Positions 1-5,533 of a DNA stretch of 5,533 bases are shown here, in pieces. This stretch comes from JBEKHI01 sp050012355 (GTDB lineage: Bacteria > Actinomycetota > Actinomycetes > Streptosporangiales > Streptosporangiaceae). Numbering within the stretch: the stretch's first letter is position 1; the number at the start of each line of letters is the position of its first letter. Below the pieces are notes generated by a model. That model saw only the letters and a program-made list of their open reading frames with translations. It was not told where the DNA came from and searched no databases. Made by a program: the position numbers and the translations under genes. The DNA lies in NCBI GenBank assembly GCA_050012355.1, contig JBEKHI010000495.1, positions 1 to 5,533 on the forward strand. The letters run 5' to 3'.

Positions 1-13
1 GAAGGGGAGAGTC

Positions 14-1264
14 ATGCGGATGTCGGCGTTGAAGAGCGTCCAGGTCTCTGCGGCCACATTGCTAGTGCTAGCCGCGGTCAGTGCCTGCGGCAGCTCAGGT
101 GGCAGCTCCAATTCAGCGAGCAGTTTGTCGTCGCGTTCGGGCGCGGCTCGTATCACGCTGGGTTTCGCCGTGCCCATCGATAGCACGATCCAGGCGTTCC
201 CCGAGGTGAAGTCGGCGATGGAGGCGACCACCGACGCGATCAACGCCGCTGGGGGCATTAACGGCCACAAGGTGCAGGACATGTTCTGCGACACGCAGTT
301 CACCGCCAACGGCGAGATTTCCTGCATGCGGGAGCTCACCGTCGCGAAGGTAAGCGCGATCATCGACCCTAACCTGATCAACGATCAGAGTGGAGCTGGC
401 ATAAAATTCGCGGTCGCCAACGGTATTCCGGTGGTCGGCACGCAGGGGCTGTCGCCGTTCGACTTCACTACTCCGGGGGTCTTCGCGCTCGGGAGCGGCA
501 ATCCGGGCTACGCGTACGGCGCGGTCGCCGCGCTGGTCAAGTCGGGTGCGAAGAAGATCGCGTTGTTTGGCTCGAATGAGTCGGGGGCCGACTACATCCT
601 GGGTCTTTGTGCAGACGCCCTGAAGAGCGCCGGCATGAAGCCAGCGGCGTTCGTTCAAGTCGACCCCAGTGCGGACCCGACCTTCGCCTCAGGTGCCGCG
701 AAGGTGGAATCCGCCGGAGTCGACGGCGTGGTGATCATGTCCTCTCCCACCTACATTCCGAAAGAGGTTCTTTCCCTGCGGCAGACGGGTTACAGCGGCT
801 CGATCGCGACGGTCGCCGCGGTCGTGACGCCGCCGATCATCCAGGCCCTCGGGGCTCATGCCAACGGCGTCATGGTCAGCAGCCAGCTGGCCCTCGTCTC
901 CGATACCTCCAACCCGGCCGTCGCAGCGTTCGAAGCGGTCATGAAGAAGTACCAGCCGCAAGCGCTCCTGGACGAGGACAGCGAGCAGATGTACGCCGCC
1001 ATCAAGCTCTTCGCGACCGTGATGGCGCACGCGACGTCCTTCGCCCCGTCCGCCGTGCTGAAGGCGTTCAAGTCGCTGTCCAGCCCGGTGAACCTCGGCC
1101 TCATCGGGCCGTACCAGGTCGTGCCCCAACGGACGTACCTGAAGTTCGCTCCGCAGATTTACAACCCGACTGTCGCGATCGGCAGGGTTCAGAACGGCGT
1201 GATCGTGGCTGATCCGCACCAGCTGATCAACCCGTTCACGATTCTGACCAGCAGCCACAGCTGA
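14..1264 (+). CDS. ABC transporter substrate-binding lipoprotein, branched-chain amino acid (Peripla_BP_6) type
   Basis: This 416-residue protein should capture a small solute outside the membrane and pass it to the permease encoded next. It begins with a lipoprotein signal peptide: a short basic start (R2, K7), a hydrophobic core at about residues 11-22, and a lipobox V-S-A-C with C25 as the predicted lipidated cysteine. A Ser/Gly-rich tether follows to about residue 46. The mature domain opens with a beta strand (ITLGFAVPI) and carries AAGGINGHKV near residues 78-87 (GGIN at 80-83), a hallmark of LivJ/LivK-like type I binding proteins. C92 and C104 flank the next segment and could form a disulfide; C199 is a third cysteine. 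Length is usual for actinobacterial members. A purine-rich site at 2-9 precedes ATG 14; ATG 20 is a possible alternative start and keeps the signal peptide. The ligand is not readable; branched-chain amino acids are only the family default, and other carboxylates or aromatic compounds are possible. Confidence 0.93.
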   Translation: MRMSALKSVQVSAATLLVLAAVSACGSSGGSSNSASSLSSRSGAARITLGFAVPIDSTIQAFPEVKSAMEATTDAINAAGGINGHKVQDMFCDTQFTANGEISCMRELTVAKVSAIIDPNLINDQSGAGIKFAVANGIPVVGTQGLSPFDFTTPGVFALGSGNPGYAYGAVAALVKSGAKKIALFGSNESGADYILGLCADALKSAGMKPAAFVQVDPSADPTFASGAAKVESAGVDGVVIMSSPTYIPKEVLSLRQTGYSGSIATVAAVVTPPIIQALGAHANGVMVSSQLALVSDTSNPAVAAFEAVMKKYQPQALLDEDSEQMYAAIKLFATVMAHATSFAPSAVLKAFKSLSSPVNLGLIGPYQVVPQRTYLKFAPQIYNPTVAIGRVQNGVIVADPHQLINPFTILTSSHS

Positions 1265-1286
1265 CCGGTCGGCTGCCGCTCTACGT

Positions 1287-1326
1287 CTCGCGGTACGGCC
1301 ATGACCACTCATGGCCGTACCGCGAG
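1287..1326 (+). terminator. Perfect 18-bp hairpin after the binding-protein gene
   Basis: Positions 1287-1304 and 1309-1326 are exact reverse complements, separated by a 4-nt loop (ccac). The hairpin begins 22 nt after the stop codon of the binding-protein gene. No T-tract follows, so it is not a classical intrinsic terminator. GC-rich hairpins lacking a T-tract are common after actinobacterial genes. It may act as a partial terminator or as a 3' mRNA-protecting structure, keeping the binding protein more abundant than the permease, as is known for other binding-protein operons such as malE-malF. A protein-binding site is a less likely alternative. The structure itself is certain; the function is inferred. 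Confidence 0.65.
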
Positions 1327-1376
1327 CGGTCGCGCCACGTCCGCCTGTCACTCCGCAATACGCGGTCTGGTCATTT

Positions 1377-1389
1377 CCCTCTCAGAGGG
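1377..1389. promoter_or_regulatory. 13-nt palindrome upstream of the permease gene, first of two
   Basis: The arms ccctct (1377-1382) and agaggg (1384-1389) are exact reverse complements around a single central base at 1383. The site lies about 90 nt before the fused transporter start. It could be part of an operator or a short hairpin. I do not recognise it as the site of a named regulator family, and a palindrome this short can arise by chance. Confidence 0.25.
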
Positions 1390-1402
1390 TTACTGTGACT
1401 GC

Positions 1403-1415
1403 GATATCCGATATC
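1403..1415. promoter_or_regulatory. 13-nt palindrome upstream of the permease gene, second of two
   Basis: Two copies of gatatc, at 1403-1408 and 1410-1415, flank one central base and form an odd-length perfect palindrome. Its AT-rich arms stand out in otherwise GC-rich DNA, 63 nt before the downstream start codon. Its centre is 26 bp from the centre of the palindrome at 1377-1389. It may be an operator, or it may overlap a -10 region: ttactg at 1390-1395 and tatcag at 1412-1417 are 16 bp apart, but this is a weak promoter match. Confidence 0.3.
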
Positions 1416-1464
1416 AGACTTAGACAGATCCGGCTCGGTCCCCTGGCGGGCGCGAGAAAATTGT

Positions 1465-1470
1465 GAAGGA
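1465..1470 (+). promoter_or_regulatory. Ribosome binding site for the fused transporter gene
   Basis: The sequence gaagga ends 8 nt before ATG 1479, an ideal spacing. It supports ATG 1479 as the start. The GTG at 1463, in another frame, overlaps this site and is not a plausible start. Confidence 0.7.
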
Positions 1471-1478
1471 ACACCGAG

Positions 1479-4217
1479 ATGGAGATCCTCCGGTTCATGC
1501 TTTTGGGCCTTGGAACGGGCGGCGTCTTCGCCATGCTCGCCCAGGGCCTCGTCCTGGTCTATCGTGGCTCGGGTCTGCTCAACTTTTCGCAGGGTGCCAT
1601 CATGATGGCCGGCGCCTACGCCTTCTATGTGTGTACCAGCAAGCTCAACATGCCGCTCGTGGCCGGGACGGTAATCGCCCTGGCCTTCTCGGGCTTGTTG
1701 GGCGCGCTCATCCACCTGGTGGTGCTGCGGCACCTGCAGCGTTCGTCCACGCTGACGCGGGTGACAGCCACCCTCGCCGTCACGATTGCGCTGCAGGCCG
1801 CCGCGTACCTGATCTTTGGGTATGAGCCGCTCGCGGTCAAGTCGATCGTCCCCATGTCGACCGTGCACGTGTTCTCGAACCAGCTGGGCATCGGCGCGAA
1901 CGTGCTGGCGATCTTGCTCATCAGCCTGGTCATTACGATTGTGCTTACCGTCGCCTACCGGGTTACCTCGTTCGGGCGGGTGACTACGGCCGTCGCCGAG
2001 AAGCAGCGCATCGCCGCGGCGCTCGGCCACTCGCCCGATATCGTCGCCAGCGTGAACTGGGCCCTCGGCGGAGTCATCGCCGGCCTGGGCGGCATTTTGA
2101 TCGCGCCGATCTTGTTCCTCGACCCGACCCAGCTCGTCTTGCTGGTGCTGCCCGCGATGGCGGCGGCGCTGCTCGGCGGGTTCTCCTCGTTCCCGATTAC
2201 GTTCGTGGTGGCCATAGTCATCGGGATGGCCGAGTCGCTCATCGGCCGTTACGTGTCCCAGCCCGGCTGGGACAGCGCGGCACCGTTCATCGTCGTGGTG
2301 GTCGTACTGCTGGTCCGCGGCCAGGTGCTACCGCTGCGCAGCTATGTACTGGACCGGCTGCCCGCAGTGGGCAGCGGCCGGATCCGCTGGGGTGTCGTGC
2401 TGGTCCTGTACGGCATCGGCGCCTATCTGACGCTGGCGTCGAATCTGGACTGGGGCCTGGCCTTCATCGGCACGCTCTCGCTAGCGATCATCTGCCTATC
2501 GGTCGTGGTCATCACCGGCTACGCCGGTCAGCTCTCGCTGGCGCAGTCCGTGATAGCCGGCGTCGCGGCGCTGGTGGCGGCCAGGCTGGCCGGTCACACG
2601 CCCTTCCTGGTCTCGCTGCTGATCGGCGCGGTCGCGGGCATGTGCGCCGGCCTGCTGGTGGGTATCCCGGCCCTTCGCACGCGCGGGGTCACCCTCGGGG
2701 TCGCGACCCTGGGGCTCGGCTCCGGCCTGGTCGCTGTCGTGCTGACCAACCCGAGCTACACCGGAGGCGGGGAAGGCATCGTGGTCTCCAACCAGTCGAT
2801 CTTCGGGTGGAGCATCAGCCCGATATTCTCGGCCAACCGGTACGCGTTCGTGTCGCTGACCGTCTTGTTCCTGATATGTATCGGCATCGCGAACCTTCGC
2901 CGCGGGGGCACCGGGAGACGGCTCATCGCCCTGCGGTCCAACGAGCGGGCCGCTGCCTCGCTCGGTATACAGACTTCCGCGCTCAAGGCTTACGCCTTCG
3001 TCATCGCGGCCGGGATCGCGGGCATCGGGGGGGTGCTTTTCGCGTTCGCGCAGCCGACCGTCCTCTTCAACGGGACGACCGACGATTTCTCGGTCTACGC
3101 CAGTCTCCTGGTCGTGGCCATGACCGTGGCGGGCGGCGTCGGGATGGTGGGCGGCGCCCTGCTCGGCTCCACGATGCTCGCCGGCGGGATCGTGAGCCAG
3201 TTGCTGTCGGGCTGGAGCTCGGTCAACCTCTACCTGCCGCTTATCGGCGGCATCGGCTTGATCCTCGTACTCATCCAGGGACCGGATGGACTGTTTGAGT
3301 TCAACCGCCGGATCATAATGTCGCAGGCCGAGAAGCTGTCGCGCTTCCTGCCACGGATCCCCTGGCCCAGGCGACGCCGCTACGACCCGCTGCGCGCGAG
3401 CGACACCGCTGTGCGCGTGACGCCAGCGACGTTGACCGTGCAGGGCCTGTCCGTGTCGTTCGGCGGTATCAAAGCGGTCAGCGACGTCGATCTGGTCGTT
3501 GAGCCGGGCAAGGTGCACGGTCTCATCGGGCCCAACGGCGCGGGCAAGACCACGCTCATCGACGCTGTCACCGGCTTCGTGAAGTCCACCGGCAGCGTTC
3601 GGCTCGGCACTCGAGAGATATCTCAGCTCAGCGCCCGCTCCCGGGCCAAGGCGGGTATCGCGCGCAGCTTCCAGTCCCTCGAACTGTTCAATGACCTGAC
3701 CATTCTGGAGAACCTGGTCGTCGCGTGCGAGAAACAGCGGCTCTACCGCTACGTGACTGACATGGTCTGGCCCGGGCGGCCCAAGCTTTCCGCCGCCGCG
3801 GTCGAGGCGGTCGAGGACTTCGGACTGGCCGGAATCATCGACAAGCGACCGGACAGCATCTCCTTCGGTCAGCGCAAGACGGTCGCGATCGCCCGGGCGA
3901 TCGCCGCGGCTCCGTCGGTTCTGCTCTTCGACGAACCCGCGGCCGGCCTGACCGACCACGAGGCGGCTGAGTTCGCCAGGCTGATCCGGCGGGTGGCTGA
4001 CGAGTGGAACATCGGCGTGCTTCTCGTGGAACACAAGATCGACATGGTGATGTCGATCAGTGACACTGTGACGGTCCTCGAGTCCGGCCGCACGCTGGCC
4101 GCGGGTCCCCCGCAGGAGGTCATGGCCTCAGCGGCCGTGATCGACGCATACCTCGGCTCGACGGTGTCCGAGCCGGTGGCGAAGGCCGCACCGGAAGGCA
4201 TCGAGAGCAAGGCCTGA
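1479..4217 (+). CDS. Fused LivH-LivM-LivG branched-chain amino acid-type ABC transporter (permease-permease-ATPase)
   Basis: This 912-residue membrane protein joins three transporter subunits that are separate proteins in the Escherichia coli Liv system. Residues 1 to about 285 are a LivH-type permease with about eight hydrophobic segments, the NFSQG motif at 35-39, and the cytoplasmic coupling region followed by ALGGVIAGLGGIL near 195-207. Residues about 300-605 are a LivM-type permease with GYAGQLSLAQ at 347-356, a second coupling segment (LRSNERAAASLGI, from 485) and the closing GPDGL at 601-605. A basic linker (PWPRRRR) leads to a LivG-type ATPase from about 650: Walker A GPNGAGKTT at 684-692 (K690), Q-loop Q732, signature SFGQ at 795-798, Walker B ending D818-E819, and H-loop H852. 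All catalytic residues are present, so the ATPase should be active. The reading frame is continuous, so this is a genuine fusion. No LivF partner lies in the window. Substrate is unknown; it presumably works with the upstream binding protein. Confidence 0.94.
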   Translation: MEILRFMLLGLGTGGVFAMLAQGLVLVYRGSGLLNFSQGAIMMAGAYAFYVCTSKLNMPLVAGTVIALAFSGLLGALIHLVVLRHLQRSSTLTRVTATLAVTIALQAAAYLIFGYEPLAVKSIVPMSTVHVFSNQLGIGANVLAILLISLVITIVLTVAYRVTSFGRVTTAVAEKQRIAAALGHSPDIVASVNWALGGVIAGLGGILIAPILFLDPTQLVLLVLPAMAAALLGGFSSFPITFVVAIVIGMAESLIGRYVSQPGWDSAAPFIVVVVVLLVRGQVLPLRSYVLDRLPAVGSGRIRWGVVLVLYGIGAYLTLASNLDWGLAFIGTLSLAIICLSVVVITGYAGQLSLAQSVIAGVAALVAARLAGHTPFLVSLLIGAVAGMCAGLLVGIPALRTRGVTLGVATLGLGSGLVAVVLTNPSYTGGGEGIVVSNQSIFGWSISPIFSANRYAFVSLTVLFLICIGIANLRRGGTGRRLIALRSNERAAASLGIQTSALKAYAFVIAAGIAGIGGVLFAFAQPTVLFNGTTDDFSVYASLLVVAMTVAGGVGMVGGALLGSTMLAGGIVSQLLSGWSSVNLYLPLIGGIGLILVLIQGPDGLFEFNRRIIMSQAEKLSRFLPRIPWPRRRRYDPLRASDTAVRVTPATLTVQGLSVSFGGIKAVSDVDLVVEPGKVHGLIGPNGAGKTTLIDAVTGFVKSTGSVRLGTREISQLSARSRAKAGIARSFQSLELFNDLTILENLVVACEKQRLYRYVTDMVWPGRPKLSAAAVEAVEDFGLAGIIDKRPDSISFGQRKTVAIARAIAAAPSVLLFDEPAAGLTDHEAAEFARLIRRVADEWNIGVLLVEHKIDMVMSISDTVTVLESGRTLAAGPPQEVMASAAVIDAYLGSTVSEPVAKAAPEGIESKA

Positions 4218-4253
4218 CCAGACCGCGCGACCGCGCTATCCACCGCACAACTT

Positions 4254-4260
4254 GAGGAAG
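4254..4260 (+). promoter_or_regulatory. Ribosome binding site fixing the dehydrogenase start
   Basis: The purine run gaggaag lies 3 nt before ATG 4264. An in-frame TTG at 4252 overlaps this site and would leave that start with no ribosome binding site of its own. ATG 4264 is therefore preferred. Confidence 0.65.
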
Positions 4261-4263
4261 CCC

Positions 4264-5181
4264 ATGACGACCAAGGCGGAACCGACTACCAGCACGGGTG
4301 ACTCCGTGGCGGCGACCCGGCGGGTGGGCTTCGTCGGGCTAGGCGACATGGGCGGCCGCATCGCGCGTCGCATCGCGTCGTCCGGCTTCCCGCTCACCGT
4401 CTTCGACCGTCGACCGGACGCAGTCGCGGACCTGGTGACCGCCGGGGCCAGCGGGGCTCCCGACGTCCGCGCCGTGGCCGCGGCCAGCGACATCCTGTGC
4501 GTCTGCGTCGTCGATGACGACCAGGTGCGCGATGTCGTTGCAGAGCTGACGCTCCGGCCCGGCTCGACCCTGGTGATCCACAGCAGCGTGCTGCCGCAGA
4601 CCGCGCAGGATATCGCTGCGCAGCTGGTCTCCGCCGGAGTGCACGTCGCGGACGTCCCGGTGAGCGGCTCACGTCCGGCCGCCGACAACGGAACGCTGAC
4701 GGCACTAGCCGGCGGCGAGCCGTCAGTGGTCGCGGCGCTGCGTCCGCTGCTCTCGACGTACTGCGCGAAGGTCATCCATGCGGGCCCGCTCGGTGCCGGG
4801 TCCCTGCTCAAGATCGCCAACAACGTAATGCTGCATATGAATCACCTCGTTGCGGTGGAGGCGGCCCGATTCGCACGCGCGCACGGGATCGAGGAGTCGG
4901 CGCTGATCGAGGCGGCCAACGTGTCAAGCGGCCGGTCGTGGGTCACCGAGAACTGGGGGCTCCTCGACGACATGCTGTTCGATCACCCACTCCGCGGAAC
5001 GGAGGGCGTCTACGAGATCATGTCCAAGGAGATGTGGCACGCAGTCCAGATCTCGCGGGCGTCGCTGTTGCCAATGCAGCTCACTGCGCTGGGCACCCAG
5101 CTGTCGAAGTCCTACTTCCAGGAGCGTGAGGCGCTTTTGGGACCGCAACGAGCACCAGAGGACGGCGGAAGGCGCGGCTGA
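4264..5181 (+). CDS. NAD(P)-dependent beta-hydroxyacid dehydrogenase, 3-hydroxyisobutyrate dehydrogenase superfamily
   Basis: This 305-residue cytoplasmic enzyme should interconvert a beta-hydroxyacid and its semialdehyde or keto form using NAD or NADP. After about 18 polar residues, a Rossmann fold opens with VGFVGLGDMG; the dinucleotide-binding GLGDMG is at 25-30. The acidic D in VFDRRP, at the end of the second strand, is followed by arginines, so coenzyme preference is unclear. The substrate-binding motif DVPVSGS starts at residue 130 (S134, G135), followed by a G-T-L step. The catalytic lysine is K183 in LLKIANN, with N187 as the usual partner asparagine. The C-terminal helical domain has a SKEM segment where the family usually has K-D-L. 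Length is normal for the family. The gene starts 46 nt after the transporter gene on the same strand, so they are probably co-transcribed. Relatives also act on tartronate semialdehyde, glyoxylate or imines, and the exact substrate here is unknown. It should not be named mmsB on this evidence. Confidence 0.9.
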   Translation: MTTKAEPTTSTGDSVAATRRVGFVGLGDMGGRIARRIASSGFPLTVFDRRPDAVADLVTAGASGAPDVRAVAAASDILCVCVVDDDQVRDVVAELTLRPGSTLVIHSSVLPQTAQDIAAQLVSAGVHVADVPVSGSRPAADNGTLTALAGGEPSVVAALRPLLSTYCAKVIHAGPLGAGSLLKIANNVMLHMNHLVAVEAARFARAHGIEESALIEAANVSSGRSWVTENWGLLDDMLFDHPLRGTEGVYEIMSKEMWHAVQISRASLLPMQLTALGTQLSKSYFQEREALLGPQRAPEDGGRRG

Positions 5182-5220
5182 CCGTCCCGCCGATCCGATG
5201 ACGGCTGCAATACGTCGGCC

Positions 5221-5251
5221 AGCTCCCGCGGTTCCCGTGAGGGGAGCTTTT
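5221..5251 (+). terminator. Candidate intrinsic terminator of the transporter-dehydrogenase operon
   Basis: The 7-nt arms agctccc (5221-5227) and gggagct (5242-5248) pair across a 14-nt loop and run directly into a short T-run (5248-5251). The structure begins 40 nt after the dehydrogenase stop codon. The stem is short and the T-run brief, so it may be weak. It is oriented to end plus-strand transcription. Confidence 0.45.
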
Positions 5252-5270
5252 CGGCTCTGTCAAGATGGAA

Positions 5271-5309
5271 CTTCTTGGTGGGGCGGCGCGTCGCCACCCC
5301 ACCAAGAAG
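5271..5309. terminator. Strong hairpin between convergent genes, probable bidirectional terminator
   Basis: Positions 5271-5283 and 5297-5309 are exact 13-nt reverse complements. Inside them, after one C/A mismatch, four more pairs (5285-5288 with 5292-5295) close on a 3-nt loop. The hairpin lies between the plus-strand dehydrogenase and the minus-strand gene ending at 5399. Read on the minus strand it is followed by a T-containing stretch (ttccatctt), so it may serve mainly the minus-strand gene; on the plus strand no T-run follows. A backup role for the plus-strand operon is plausible. Confidence 0.6.
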
Positions 5310-5398
5310 CGGTCCGGGTTTCGCACCGGGCTCTAGGTCCGGGCGAGGTACTGCTGACGGTACTTTGGGAGCTGTGTAGGTCGCCTGCGCGATGAGGC

Positions 5399-5533
5399 TC
5401 AGGGGCTGACGGCAAAGTTCATGCGGCTACCGCCACGAAATGCCAGATCCGAAAGCCGCGGGTCAGCGTACTCCCGTGTGGCCACGATAAGGCCATTACG
5501 GACCGTCATGTGGTAGGAGTAGGTGTTGTTATA
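5399..5533 (-). CDS. SnoaL/NTF2-like protein, 3' end only (partial)
   Basis: The final 44 codons of a minus-strand gene are visible, with the TGA stop complementary to 5399-5401; the start lies beyond the window edge. The peptide opens with YNNTYSYHMTVRNG and continues with LIVATREYADPRLSDLAFRG. An aromatic-rich strand, a turn with N-G, then a strand ending in R-E-Y-x-D is the typical C-terminal pattern of SnoaL-like, ketosteroid-isomerase-related NTF2-fold proteins. These small cone-shaped proteins act as isomerases, cyclases, epoxide hydrolases or binding proteins. The visible part lacks the N-terminal catalytic region, so no reaction can be assigned. The gene converges on the dehydrogenase and is separated from it by the hairpins at 5221-5309, so it belongs to a different transcription unit. 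The family call rests on one short motif region. Confidence 0.7.
   Translation of the reverse strand, partial: YNNTYSYHMTVRNGLIVATREYADPRLSDLAFRGGSRMNFAVSP

Noticed and set aside
61..72. Small palindrome gctag-tg-ctagc near the start of the binding-protein gene
   Set aside because: It falls in the signal-peptide coding sequence, where repeated Leu/Ala codons create it by chance.
113..1351. Overlapping open frames antisense to, and in the alternative plus frame of, the binding-protein gene
   Set aside because: Low-complexity Arg-rich products without motifs; the plus-strand lipoprotein frame explains this region completely.
1463..1825. Plus-strand frame starting at GTG 1463
   Set aside because: Its start overlaps the ribosome binding site of the ATG at 1479, and its product resembles no family; the LivH frame is clearly the coding one.
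1371..2030. Minus-strand frame of 219 codons across the start of the transporter gene
   Set aside because: It reads antisense to LivH-type coding sequence, and its highly charged product shows no domain. It is a shadow frame.
2496..4034. Long open frame of 512 codons on the minus strand
   Set aside because: It lies wholly inside the transporter gene on the opposite strand. The product is rich in Arg, Asp, Gly and Pro with no recognisable motif, as expected for a shadow frame in GC-rich DNA, while the plus-strand frame has all ABC transporter motifs.
5271..5309. Inverted repeat considered as an insertion-sequence end
   Set aside because: The arms lie only 13 nt apart with no transposase nearby, so a terminator between convergent genes explains it better.
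5311..5343. Direct repeat ggtccggg at 5311-5318 and 5336-5343
   Set aside because: Only two 8-nt copies in GC-rich DNA, with no further units. This is not enough for a repeat array, attachment site or CRISPR.
5126..5395. Plus-strand frame of 89 codons across the convergent intergenic region
   Set aside because: It begins inside the dehydrogenase gene, has no clear ribosome binding site, and runs through both hairpins. Its product has no recognisable motif.

Overview
This window is GC-rich DNA, most likely from a high-GC actinobacterium. I infer this from strong G/C preference at third codon positions, a Gram-positive style lipoprotein binding protein with a Ser/Gly-rich tether, and GC-rich hairpins with little or no T-tract. 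I cannot place it to genus. It looks like an ordinary metabolic or accessory region: one solute-uptake operon followed by the end of an unrelated convergent gene. I saw no mobile element, CRISPR array, tRNA or rRNA.

Layout: (1) 14-1264 (+) encodes a lipoprotein solute-binding protein of the branched-chain amino acid (LivJ/LivK, Peripla_BP_6) type. (2) 1265-1478 is a 214-nt spacer with a perfect 18-bp hairpin just after the first stop codon and two 13-nt palindromes further down. (3) 1479-4217 (+) is one long gene in which three normally separate transporter parts are joined: LivH-type permease, LivM-type permease and LivG-type ATPase. (4) 4264-5181 (+) encodes a beta-hydroxyacid dehydrogenase of the 3-hydroxyisobutyrate dehydrogenase superfamily, starting 46 nt after the transporter gene. 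(5) 5182-5398 is a convergent intergenic region with two hairpins that look like terminators. (6) 5399-5533 (-) is the 3' end of a gene for a SnoaL/NTF2-like small protein, cut by the window edge.

How they may work together: the lipoprotein captures a small carboxylate or amino acid outside the membrane and delivers it to the fused permease-ATPase. The dehydrogenase may then oxidise or reduce the imported compound or a breakdown product. No LivF-type second ATPase lies in the window, so either a livF gene lies outside it or the single ATPase domain acts as a homodimer. The substrate cannot be read from the sequence; branched-chain amino acids are only the family default. The most unusual item is the LivH-LivM-LivG fusion; I found no convincing evidence of a wholly new system.
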